NCBI GenBank assembly: GCA_030601755.1
Contig: JAUWBF010000011.1
Span: 1-64,000, forward strand
From: Verrucomicrobiota bacterium
GTDB lineage: Bacteria > Verrucomicrobiota > Verrucomicrobiia > Opitutales > Opitutaceae
DNA: 64,000 bases
Direction of reading: 5' to 3'
In this document: positions 18,701 through 22,945 of the stretch, one piece after another
How the letters are laid out: the number at the start of each line of letters is the position of its first letter
How positions within the stretch are numbered: the first letter of the stretch is position 1
Notes under the pieces: generated by a model
Databases searched by the model: none
Told to the model about the DNA's origin: nothing
Seen by the model: the letters and a program-made list of their open reading frames with translations, nothing else
Made by a program: the position numbers and the translations under genes

Positions 18701-19159
18701 GATCATGTCCACGGTGCCGACGACGACGGCGGGGCGGGCGGGGTCGGCGCACCATTCGCCGTTGTCGGCGAACTCGCCGCGTAGTGTGCTTATGGCGAGG
18801 GGCGGTGCGTCGGGCGCGGGCAGCGGAAGCGCGCAGAGTTTTGTGAGTGTTTCTCGGATTTCGGAGAGTTCGGGTTTCCGCTTCAGCGCTTCGCGGAGGC
18901 GCTCGACCTCGGCGGTGGTCTGGTCAACCACTGTGCGGCGATTCACGACGTAAACGAGGCGGCGTGGTGTGGTGTCGGGCTTGGTCGCCAAAGCGCAGAG
19001 CCAGATTGCGATGACCGATGTTTTGCCGAGCCCGGTGGGGATGGCGGCGGAGGCGGGGATGTCGCCGGCGATGAATTTGGCGAAGAGTGAGGCCTGCCAC
19101 GGAAAAGGGCGCGAATCGCTCAGGGCCTCGAAGGTTTTGGGGAAGTCGTGCGGCTGCAT
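15710..19159 (-). CDS. cas3-csb3: Cas3 helicase-nuclease fused to Csb3 (Cas8-like)
   Basis: One 1149-residue frame combines three parts. The helicase (about 1-600) has Walker A (PTGLGKT, 41-47), DEAH at 185-188 and the later motif VGVNLSADDLVCDLSTYESM with QRFGRVNR. The HD nuclease (about 718-865) lies C-terminal to the helicase, as in I-U Cas3, with RLHDLGK near 722-728 and HLVAAHHG near 797-804. After a Pro/Thr-rich linker (about 866-899), residues 900-1149 match the GSU0052/Csb3 (Cas8c-like) opening NPGHYFACCGLFELATRP. In Geobacter cas3 and csb3 are separate adjacent genes; here no stop, restart or Met separates them. The fusion would tether the degrading nuclease to the Cascade large subunit. 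It starts 12 bp after the cas3 remnant. Confidence 0.9.
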   Translation of the reverse strand: MQPHDFPKTFEALSDSRPFPWQASLFAKFIAGDIPASAAIPTGLGKTSVIAIWLCALATKPDTTPRRLVYVVNRRTVVDQTTAEVERLREALKRKPELSEIRETLTKLCALPLPAPDAPPLAISTLRGEFADNGEWCADPARPAVVVGTVDMIGSGLLFSRYTRGFKTRPLHAGFLAQDVLLVHDEAHLEPCFQSLLETIVATQKAEAELRKLHVIALTATNRADNANDSAPFTLTDADQENDTVQKRIHAAKRLSLIPLDEADTLDEKLAPLAKAKPAGRAVLVFTRSVATALKVFEYLNKGAHKGMVAALTGTMRGKERDALAYENPVFQRFLPKKDRAKHIEPPTGTVFLVATSAGEVGVNLSADDLVCDLSTYESMAQRFGRVNRFGLCDDSEVTVVHETKFDSAKPIEAARERTLTLLRQLDGSASPAALDTLPTAARAAAFSPPPTPREARDVQFDAWALTSIRKPIAARPPVAPYLHGESEWQPPETHLAWRDDLDFIHLPDHALESFLETFPLRPRELLRDTTDRIFDTLGDLVAARLQSENPLPDAWLIDEFGAVEKLPLAPFALSAKPKKDRSYEEEAKLKREKERITGSTLLLPASLGGLEPMGMFSISTKTPAVDCSDIARRESNTPDNSADFSRIISDEDADEPNYLLWFAPLEDPTAKRKVAASDAETLDKHTDAVTANAASLAAKLLPEAPAAGEPDLGRCLVVAARLHDLGKNRRAWQRNLGNLAYDPANPATIFAKSGGKMRSRNVAEYYRHEFGSLLDAEHDPDFNSLTETEREITLHLVAAHHGRARPYFPVEEAFDYSGNSAAPVVAADTPRRFASLQKRFGRWGLAWLESLLRAADYAASAGIVAPSAPSSLKDHPPASVPATQVANTPTPTPTATLAVNPANPGHYFACCGLFELATRPTLFPDAVTWFEQTDTGCRFHLANTPPLSELLKKITAAGITALDPNDATASPIAINTPFDLRVDWWKTSLPTTSSLKVWAGTMEAPRIARAMQKAILPEDGDKILYSLRIAYAPENPAKKVEPFYFDANRGPNSDARDVGFSTNDLKLETLAAPAAEFLTLVGLQRAIPEPSGDRLFDYHLWQAPVPIALLAAAINGLTDAHPQPSFRFESWYRTSQRKHKAFLPAKPL

Positions 19160-19171
19160 GGGGGGAATGAC

Positions 19172-19321
19172 TCAGGCGGCGGTTTTGCCCAGGCCGGTGG
19201 GGATGTTGATGAGCTGGGATTCGCAGGGGCGGCCGGCGGTGTCGCCGGCGAGGCGGCGTTGGTAGGCGTAGGGGGCGTTGCCGGTGGCGTTGCGGAAGAC
19301 GTCGTCGAAGGTGGCGGGCAT
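19172..19321 (-). pseudogene. Truncated cas3 head (49 codons) at the start of the cas operon
   Basis: The frame begins MPATFDDVFRNATG, continues APYAYQRRLAGDTAG and ends LINIPTGLGKTAA followed directly by TGA. This is the N-terminus of a type I-U/G Cas3 helicase up to and including Walker A, and it differs in sequence from the head of the full cas3 that starts 12 bp downstream (PFPWQASLF, AAIPTGLGKTS). It is the first coding sequence after the predicted cas promoter. Either it is the scar of a second, lost cas3, or it is kept as a leader peptide whose translation is coupled to cas3-csb3. No continuation of this second helicase is found downstream. Confidence 0.75.
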
Positions 19322-19378
19322 GGTGGTCGGACTGCGCTTGACTGGCTTGTTGTGATGAATGTTAGTTCACTCGTGGCA

Positions 19379-19407
19379 ATTTTAATTCCTCTCCAAACCA
19401 CTCCTAT
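19379..19407 (-). promoter_or_regulatory. Putative cas operon promoter
   Basis: On the minus strand TAAAAT (19379-19384) matches five of six bases of a sigma-70 -10 box. The -35 window 17 bp upstream (19402-19407) has a weak match. The area is the most AT-rich stretch in the first 20 kb. It lies about 55 bp upstream of the first start codon (19321). No Shine-Dalgarno site precedes 19321 or 19159. Confidence 0.4.
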
Positions 19408-19416
19408 ATCACTGAA
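19396..19416 (-). promoter_or_regulatory. Partial protospacer with TTC PAM in the cas promoter
   Basis: Read on the minus strand, 19416-19414 is TTC and 19413-19396 is AGTGATATAGGAGTGGTT. This matches the first 18 bases of the pseudo-spacer at 19446-19463 at 15 positions. The mismatches fall at 6, 8 and 12; 6 and 12 are among the positions flipped out and unpaired in type I Cascade complexes. TTC fits the TTN PAM reported for the Geobacter I-U system. The site covers the predicted -35 region of the cas promoter, so Cascade binding here should repress it. Confidence 0.55.
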
Positions 19417-19431
19417 GTATTCAGTCTGGTA

Positions 19432-19519
19432 GGCCCCGTTGAAGCAGTGAGAGAGGCGTGGTTGTCATTGGCCGAAAGGTCATTTCTCCGCGTGCTTCGG
19501 CGCGCGGCTCCTTTTGTCG
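19432..19519 (+). ncRNA. crRNA-like regulatory RNA (degenerate repeat-spacer-repeat)
   Basis: On the plus strand 19432-19445 (GGCCCCGTTGAAGC) equals the last 14 bases of the CRISPR repeat, including the 8-base 5' handle. A 38-bp pseudo-spacer follows (19446-19483), then a degenerate repeat (19484-19519) identical to the array repeat at about 22 of its first 28 positions. In its hairpin, CCGCGTGC pairs with GCGCGCGG. One T-A pair of the original stem has become G-C by two changes and a C-G has become a T-G wobble, while the UUCG loop is kept. Pairing thus survives although sequence drifts, which argues for a selected, Csb2-processed RNA. A possible -10 for it (TATATC, 19405-19410) overlaps its own target. 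It resembles CreR/CreA RNAs described for other type I systems; that assignment is an inference. Confidence 0.6.
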
Positions 19520-19532
19520 CGGTTCTTGCCAA

Positions 19533-19549
19533 CGCGGCCCCGTTGAAGC
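19533..19549 (+). repeat. Third CRISPR-repeat fragment
   Basis: CGCGGCCCCGTTGAAGC is identical to the last 17 bases of the array repeat (canonical orientation). It stands 13 bp before the antitoxin start codon and is not followed by a further repeat. It may be the 3' half of the second pseudo-repeat displaced by a small insertion, or a relic of an old array in this position. Confidence 0.7.
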
Positions 19550-19561
19550 AGGGTTTGGGGC

Positions 19562-19792
19562 ATGAGCACGCTTGTGGAGATCGAAGAAGCCATCGCGAAA
19601 CTGCCGGAGGCGGAGTTTCGGATGTTGCTGGCGCGTTTGAAGGAGCGCGATGCGGAGGCGTGGGATCGGCAGATCGAGGCCGCGGTGAAAGACGGTCGCA
19701 TGGACGCCCTTTATGCCCGGCTGGCCGGCGGAGATACGGAAGAGTCGAAGGCACCGCTCGAAGAAGTCCTCGACGACCGCAAGCTTTCGTAA
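19562..19792 (+). CDS. Antitoxin-like protein of a RelE-type pair
   Basis: The 76-residue acidic protein (TLVEIEEAIAKLPEAEFRML, then DRQIEAAVKDGRMDALYA) is mostly helical and resembles short antitoxins encoded before RelE/ParE-like toxins. The ATG at 19562 is directly downstream of the crRNA-like element, and the 3' end overlaps the toxin frame. The acidic antitoxin would bind and neutralise the toxin and probably repress the operon. Assignment rests mainly on the neighbour. Confidence 0.7.
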   Translation: MSTLVEIEEAIAKLPEAEFRMLLARLKERDAEAWDRQIEAAVKDGRMDALYARLAGGDTEESKAPLEEVLDDRKLS

Positions 19793-20015
19793 GGCGCTGG
19801 CCGATCTGCCGCCGGAGATGCGGTTGCTGGCCCGCAAGAATTTCAAGCTGTGGTTGCGTGATCCCCGGCATCCTTCGTTGCATTTCAAAAAGGTCGGCGG
19901 TTATTGGTCCGCGCGAGTGGGGGAGGATTATCGGGCCTTGGCGATCAGCCGGCCGGATGGCGTGGAGTGGTTTTGGATCGGCACTCATGCGCAATACGAC
20001 CGATTGATCGGCTAG
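19713..20015 (+). CDS. RelE/ParE-like toxin
   Basis: The core LPPEMRLLARKNFKLWLRDPRHPSLHFKKVGG with WSARVGEDYRALA and FWIGTHAQYDRLIG is a RelE/ParE-superfamily toxin, probably an mRNA interferase. The full frame from the ATG at 19713 gives 100 residues. The conserved domain begins around SFRKALADLPP (codon 25), so part of the N-terminus may be untranslated or a non-ATG start may be used; no better ATG exists. It overlaps the antitoxin gene by about 80 bp if the 19713 start is right. Confidence 0.78.
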   Translation: MPGWPAEIRKSRRHRSKKSSTTASFRKALADLPPEMRLLARKNFKLWLRDPRHPSLHFKKVGGYWSARVGEDYRALAISRPDGVEWFWIGTHAQYDRLIG

Positions 20016-20083
20016 TCGGGGATTTCCTGTTCCGCGGCGTTGCATGAGTCACGTGGGCTGTTTGACGCCGCTCATCTTAGCAG

Positions 20084-20111
20084 GCCGGTGGGACACATGG
20101 TGTCCCGCTAC
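20084..20111 (-). repeat. GTAG-headed REP-like palindrome
   Basis: Read on the minus strand the element starts GTAGCGGGACAC and folds through a GGACACCATGTGTCC palindrome. The GTAG head followed by a palindrome is the layout of REP elements mobilised by RAYT (TnpA_REP) proteins. Confidence 0.6.
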
Positions 20112-20176
20112 AATTTTTATTGGTTTTTCCATGGGGGTGCGGAGCGGGGAAGTGGTGGCGGGCGTCCGGGCGGGTT

Positions 20177-20201
20177 CGAAACGGCTCCGCCGTTCCGCTA
20201 C
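20177..20201 (-). repeat. GTAG-headed REP-like palindrome overlapping the WYL gene stop
   Basis: On the minus strand it reads GTAGCGGAACGGCGGAG and then GCCGTTTCG, with arms CGGAACGGC and GCCGTTTCG. Its head supplies the TAG stop codon of the WYL regulator. Near-identical copies lie at 21489-21513 and 22892-22916. Confidence 0.7.
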
Positions 20202-21244
20202 GGGAGCAGGGCGGAGACGTGGGTTTCCAAGAGGCGGCGGGCGGAGGCGGCGACGGCTTCGCGGAGCTGGGCGGGGGCGAGGACCTCGACACGGCCTCCG
20301 CAGGCGAGGATGCGGCGCTCGATGTCCACGAGGCCGTTGAGCAGGAGCGTCACCTCGGCGCCGCCGTCGGGGAGGTCGCGGTGGGTCTGCGAGGCGTGCC
20401 ACGGGGTCTCGCGGATGTAGGCGGCGGCCTCGGCGTCGACGCGTAGGCGGATCTCGTGGTCGGCCTCGCCGGCGAAACGGCCGAGGTTGCCGCGCAGGCG
20501 GGCGCGAATCTCGGCGGCGGGGGGCGGATCGAAGACTCGACCGGTCGTCTCCATTTTTTCGATACGGGCGAGCAGGAAGTGGCGCGGGGCTTTTTTGGCG
20601 ACGTCGTGCGCGACGAGCACCCAGCGGTGTTCGAGGTGGGCGAGGTGCAGGGGGCGCACGCGGCGGGTCTCGGCGCGGGGGGACCTGGGTTTGCGGTAGG
20701 CGATCTTCAGCTCGCGGCGGGCGCGGAGATGGTCGAGGAGGGCGGCGAAGTGGCGGTGTTCGGCGTCGGCGCGGGTGTCGCCGGCGTCGGGTTGGTAAAG
20801 CCAGTCGGCGAGGGTGTCGGCGGGGAGTGAGACGGTGTCGCCGACGGCGCGGGCGATCTTGCCGAGGGCGGCGGTGAGGGCGGCGCCGAGCGGGGTGCCG
20901 GCCCAGGCGGCGAAGGTGCGCCCGGCGAGGGCGAGCGCGAGGGCCTCGTCGGCGTCGAGCCGGAGGTGTTCGCAGAACTTGTAGGGGCGGGTGTAGCGGT
21001 AGCCGTGGGCGGCTGCGTCCCAGATGATGGGCGCGTGGTGCTCGTCACGGAGCCGCTCGATGTCGCGCTTCAGCGTGCGATGGGAAATTTCCCACTCCTG
21101 CTCGCGGGCCAGGCGGACGAGGTCGACGGCTTTACCGGAGCCGAGAATGGCGTCGAGCCGGACCATGCGGCGGACGGCGGCGGGGCCGGCGGGACGGCGT
21201 CTGCCGGCATCGGGCGGGGACGTGGGAGGCGTCTTGGGCGTCAT
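20198..21244 (-). CDS. WYL-domain transcriptional regulator
   Basis: The 348-residue protein has an N-terminal winged helix-turn-helix (about 20-85, RMVRLDAILGSGKAVDLVRL, ISHRTLKRDIERLRDEH) and a WYL domain (about 165-250) with AYRKPRSPRAETRRVRPLHL. A C-terminal WCX-like part follows. WYL regulators often sit in defence islands and control CRISPR, BREX or other systems, with a nucleic acid or nucleotide ligand. The ATG at 21244 is chosen over longer options because upstream sequence is repeat-like. It lies close to the cas promoter region but is separated from it by the toxin-antitoxin pair. Its TAG stop comes from a REP-like element. Confidence 0.85.
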   Translation of the reverse strand: MTPKTPPTSPPDAGRRRPAGPAAVRRMVRLDAILGSGKAVDLVRLAREQEWEISHRTLKRDIERLRDEHHAPIIWDAAAHGYRYTRPYKFCEHLRLDADEALALALAGRTFAAWAGTPLGAALTAALGKIARAVGDTVSLPADTLADWLYQPDAGDTRADAEHRHFAALLDHLRARRELKIAYRKPRSPRAETRRVRPLHLAHLEHRWVLVAHDVAKKAPRHFLLARIEKMETTGRVFDPPPAAEIRARLRGNLGRFAGEADHEIRLRVDAEAAAYIRETPWHASQTHRDLPDGGAEVTLLLNGLVDIERRILACGGRVEVLAPAQLREAVAASARRLLETHVSALLP

Positions 21245-21341
21245 GCGCGCAGGTGGTTGCGCGGTGGAGTGTTGCGCGTTTTTGCCCGATGGCGATGGCG
21301 GAGTGTCAACCGGGCGTAAAAAAGAGCGGCTGGCTGGTGGG

Positions 21342-21366
21342 CGAAACGGCGAAGTCGTTTTGCTAC
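21342..21366 (-). repeat. GTAG-headed REP-like palindrome, diverged
   Basis: On the minus strand it starts GTAGCAAAACGACTTCG and ends GCCGTTTCG. It is a diverged relative of the copy at 21489-21513. Confidence 0.5.
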
Positions 21367-21409
21367 GGGGGAGGGAGGGCGGACACGAGGCGCGCGGGAC
21401 GCGCGTCAT

Positions 21410-21466
21410 CGCGGCGTAAAGCCGCTCCTACCTTTTCGTAGGGGCAGCGTCGTGAACGGCGCTGCC
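21410..21466. repeat. Head-to-head pair of GTAG-headed palindromes
   Basis: The left unit (21410-21431) reads GTAGGAGCGGCTTTACGCCG on the minus strand. The right unit (21438-21466) starts GTAGGGGCAGCG on the plus strand and closes with CGCTGCC. The two heads face each other with six bases between them, an arrangement comparable to inverted REP doublets. Confidence 0.6.
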
Positions 21467-21488
21467 ATGGTGAGGCGGGCATCGGAGA

Positions 21489-21513
21489 CGAAACGGCTCC
21501 GCCGTTCCGCTAC
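21489..21513 (-). repeat. GTAG-headed REP-like palindrome
   Basis: Same element as at 20177-20201, with the identical CGAAACGGCTCCGCCG half visible on the plus strand. Confidence 0.7.
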
Positions 21514-21565
21514 GGGGGCAGGGCGGTGACAACGCGCGGCGGGCCCGGCGAAGCGCGCTTGGGTT

Positions 21566-21587
21566 GGGCGGGCAGGAGTGCCCGCCC
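21566..21587. repeat. CAGGAGTG-core palindrome
   Basis: GGGCGGGCA and TGCCCGCCC surround a GGAG core. An identical element lies at 46980-47001. Related CAGGAATG-core palindromes are at 24271-24292, 24332-24355 and 52471-52545. Confidence 0.65.
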
Positions 21588-21596
21588 TCCTTGGCT

Positions 21597-21702
21597 CAGT
21601 CGAAGAGGATCCGGAAATCGGGGAGGCGGGCCTGAGCTTTTGGTGCGCGATGTGGGCTTTGATGATTTCGCGCAGATCGGCGCGCGCTTGCGGGCCTGCC
21701 AA
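21597..21702 (-). pseudogene. Duplicated, frameshifted 3' end of the J-domain-like gene
   Basis: On the minus strand this stretch encodes RADLREIIKAHIAHQK and then, after a one-base frame change, AQARLPDFRILFD and a stop. That is the C-terminus of the J-domain-like protein encoded at 22946-24196 (RAELREIIKAHIAHQKARSR, LPDFRVIFD). Only the last ~35 codons are present. It is a truncated, disrupted partial duplication that probably arose when the VapBC/pRiA4b block was inserted or rearranged. Confidence 0.8.
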
Positions 21703-21716
21703 ACCGGCGAGTGTTT

Positions 21717-22118
21717 CTACCAGCAGATTTTCAGGCCGTGCACGGTGTAGGCGGGAAACTGGTCGTCACCTGAGACAAGGGTGAAATCCTCATTGATGGC
21801 GGTCCAGATGAGCAGGCGGTCGAAAGGGTCGCGGTGGTCGGTCGGGCGAGGCAGTCGACCCGCGCTGGAGGCGGTAGCGGGTAGAAGCGAGTGGACGAGC
21901 CAGCCCGACTCGGTGGCGAAGTCTGGATATTCCTCGGGCGAAACCCCCTCAAAGCTGAGTTTGCCGAGTCCCGCCTTGAGGCCGATTTCCCAGAAAGTGA
22001 CCACGCTCACATGCACGGAGCAGGCCGGGTCTTTGAGCGCTTTGCGGGCGGAGGCGGAGAGGAGGGCCGGCTCGTGCAGCGCCCAGAGGAAGCAGCAGGT
22101 GTCAAGCAGGAGCTTCAT
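21717..22118 (-). CDS. vapC: VapC-family PIN-domain toxin
   Basis: The 133-residue protein is a PIN-domain ribonuclease: N-terminal KLLLDTCCFLWAL with D6, a central VSVVTFWEIGLKAGLGKL with the conserved glutamate, and C-terminal DPFDRLLIWTAI with FTLVSGDDQF. These acidic residues bind the catalytic metal. The start ATG overlaps the antitoxin stop (ATGA), so translation is coupled. VapC toxins cleave tRNA or rRNA when free of antitoxin. Confidence 0.9.
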   Translation of the reverse strand: MKLLLDTCCFLWALHEPALLSASARKALKDPACSVHVSVVTFWEIGLKAGLGKLSFEGVSPEEYPDFATESGWLVHSLLPATASSAGRLPRPTDHRDPFDRLLIWTAINEDFTLVSGDDQFPAYTVHGLKICW

Positions 22119-22348
22119 TCGCCGAGAAGCTCTTCTTCGGTCATTTTCCAGTCGGAAGCGAAGTGCACGGTGGCTTTGCCCTTGAGTAAACCGAGCTTAC
22201 GCTTGGGGGCACGGGGCGGTGGGCCGAAGACGGCGACGGGGCGCTTGGAGCGACCGTAGGTGACGGTGATGGACTCGCCTTTTTGGACCAGCGCGAGGGC
22301 CTCGGGCAGGCGGGCCTTGAATTCGCCGATGGTGAGCGTCTTGGGCAT
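22115..22348 (-). CDS. Antitoxin of the VapBC pair (Phd/YefM-like)
   Basis: The 77-residue protein starts KTLTIGEFKARLPEALALVQ and continues GESITVTYGRSKRPVAVF, the pattern of Phd/YefM-type antitoxins. The C-terminal part (ASDWKMTEEELLG) would bind the PIN toxin. The ATG at 22348 fits the family; an upstream TTG at 22375 would add nine residues without similarity. Confidence 0.85.
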   Translation of the reverse strand: MPKTLTIGEFKARLPEALALVQKGESITVTYGRSKRPVAVFGPPPRAPKRKLGLLKGKATVHFASDWKMTEEELLGE

Positions 22349-22417
22349 GAGCGGAGGATCCGCTGAAATAGACAACTTGTCAAGTTGGGTGCCGGGGCCA
22401 TCTTGATCGATTCGCCT

Positions 22418-22855
22418 TTAGGCATCCGGCTCGTAGTCGGGATCCTCGAAATCCGGATATTGTTCGGGGGCGGTGCCGGTGCGCCCGAGGATGCGGCGGG
22501 TGTTACGGGTTCCCTTGGTCTCCCGGACGTCGTCGCAATGGACGTCGAAATACCAGTCGTCGCCGTAATCGAAGAGGAAACAGAGTGATTTTCCCGGCGT
22601 GAACACGTCTTGAATGAGCGTGGCTTTGACGCCGGGTTCGTCGTCCTCGGGTTCGCCCATGTCGGCGAAGAGGGTGTATTTTTCATCGCTGTCGTAAGGG
22701 TTGTCGAGGTTGTCGTAGAAGCCGAAACAGTGGTCGAAATCGAAGTCGAGGGCCTTGATGAGCGTCTCGGCGAGCTGGTAGAGCGAACAGGTGCCGGAGG
22801 CGGTGACGACGGCGGAAAAGTCGTCGTATCGGAGGGTGAAGGTGTAGTTCTGCAT
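22418..22855 (-). CDS. pRiA4b ORF-3-like protein (PF07929)
   Basis: The 145-residue protein resembles the plasmid pRiA4b ORF-3/IS1096 TnpR-like family: aromatic-rich YTFTLRYDDFSAVV, AETLIKALDFDFDHCFGFYD and the signature GKSLCFLFDYGDDWYFDV. The function is not established; members are common near mobile elements and defence genes. It ends in a very acidic tail (DFEDPDYEPDA). It stands alone between the VapBC pair and the J-domain-like gene, flanked by a REP-like unit. Confidence 0.8.
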   Translation of the reverse strand: MQNYTFTLRYDDFSAVVTASGTCSLYQLAETLIKALDFDFDHCFGFYDNLDNPYDSDEKYTLFADMGEPEDDEPGVKATLIQDVFTPGKSLCFLFDYGDDWYFDVHCDDVRETKGTRNTRRILGRTGTAPEQYPDFEDPDYEPDA

Positions 22856-22891
22856 GCGGTGGAATGGGACTTGTTATGTTTTACGGGAGAT

Positions 22892-22916
22892 CGAAACGGC
22901 TCCGCCGTTTCGCTAC
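22892..22916 (-). repeat. GTAG-headed REP-like palindrome
   Basis: This third copy of the CGAAACGGCTCCGCCG type has one base difference in the second arm relative to 21489-21513. Confidence 0.7.
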
Positions 22917-22945
22917 GGGGTGTGAGGTCTGGACGTGGTAGCGTC

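Larger units (their letters stand above)
21245..21596. other. Repeat-filled intergenic region
   Basis: No gene is visible in these 350 bp. It is packed with short palindromes: GTAG-headed units at 21342-21366, 21410-21431, 21438-21466 and 21489-21513, and a CAGGAGTG-core palindrome at 21566-21587. It looks like a REP cluster rather than a regulatory region for a single gene. Confidence 0.7.

Noticed and set aside
12902-19159. csx17 (Cas8g) gene expected in an I-G locus
   Set aside because: No frame between cas3 and cas2 shows Csx17 features; the large-subunit role is assigned to the Csb3-like domain fused to Cas3.
19396-19463. Pseudo-spacer/promoter match interpreted only as an RNA hairpin or simple operator dyad
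   Set aside because: The two arms are an imperfect inverted repeat, but the mismatches would give A-G, A-G and U-C oppositions rather than wobbles, and the handle and TTC PAM fit a guide-target pair better. An operator dyad is still possible and is left as the main alternative.
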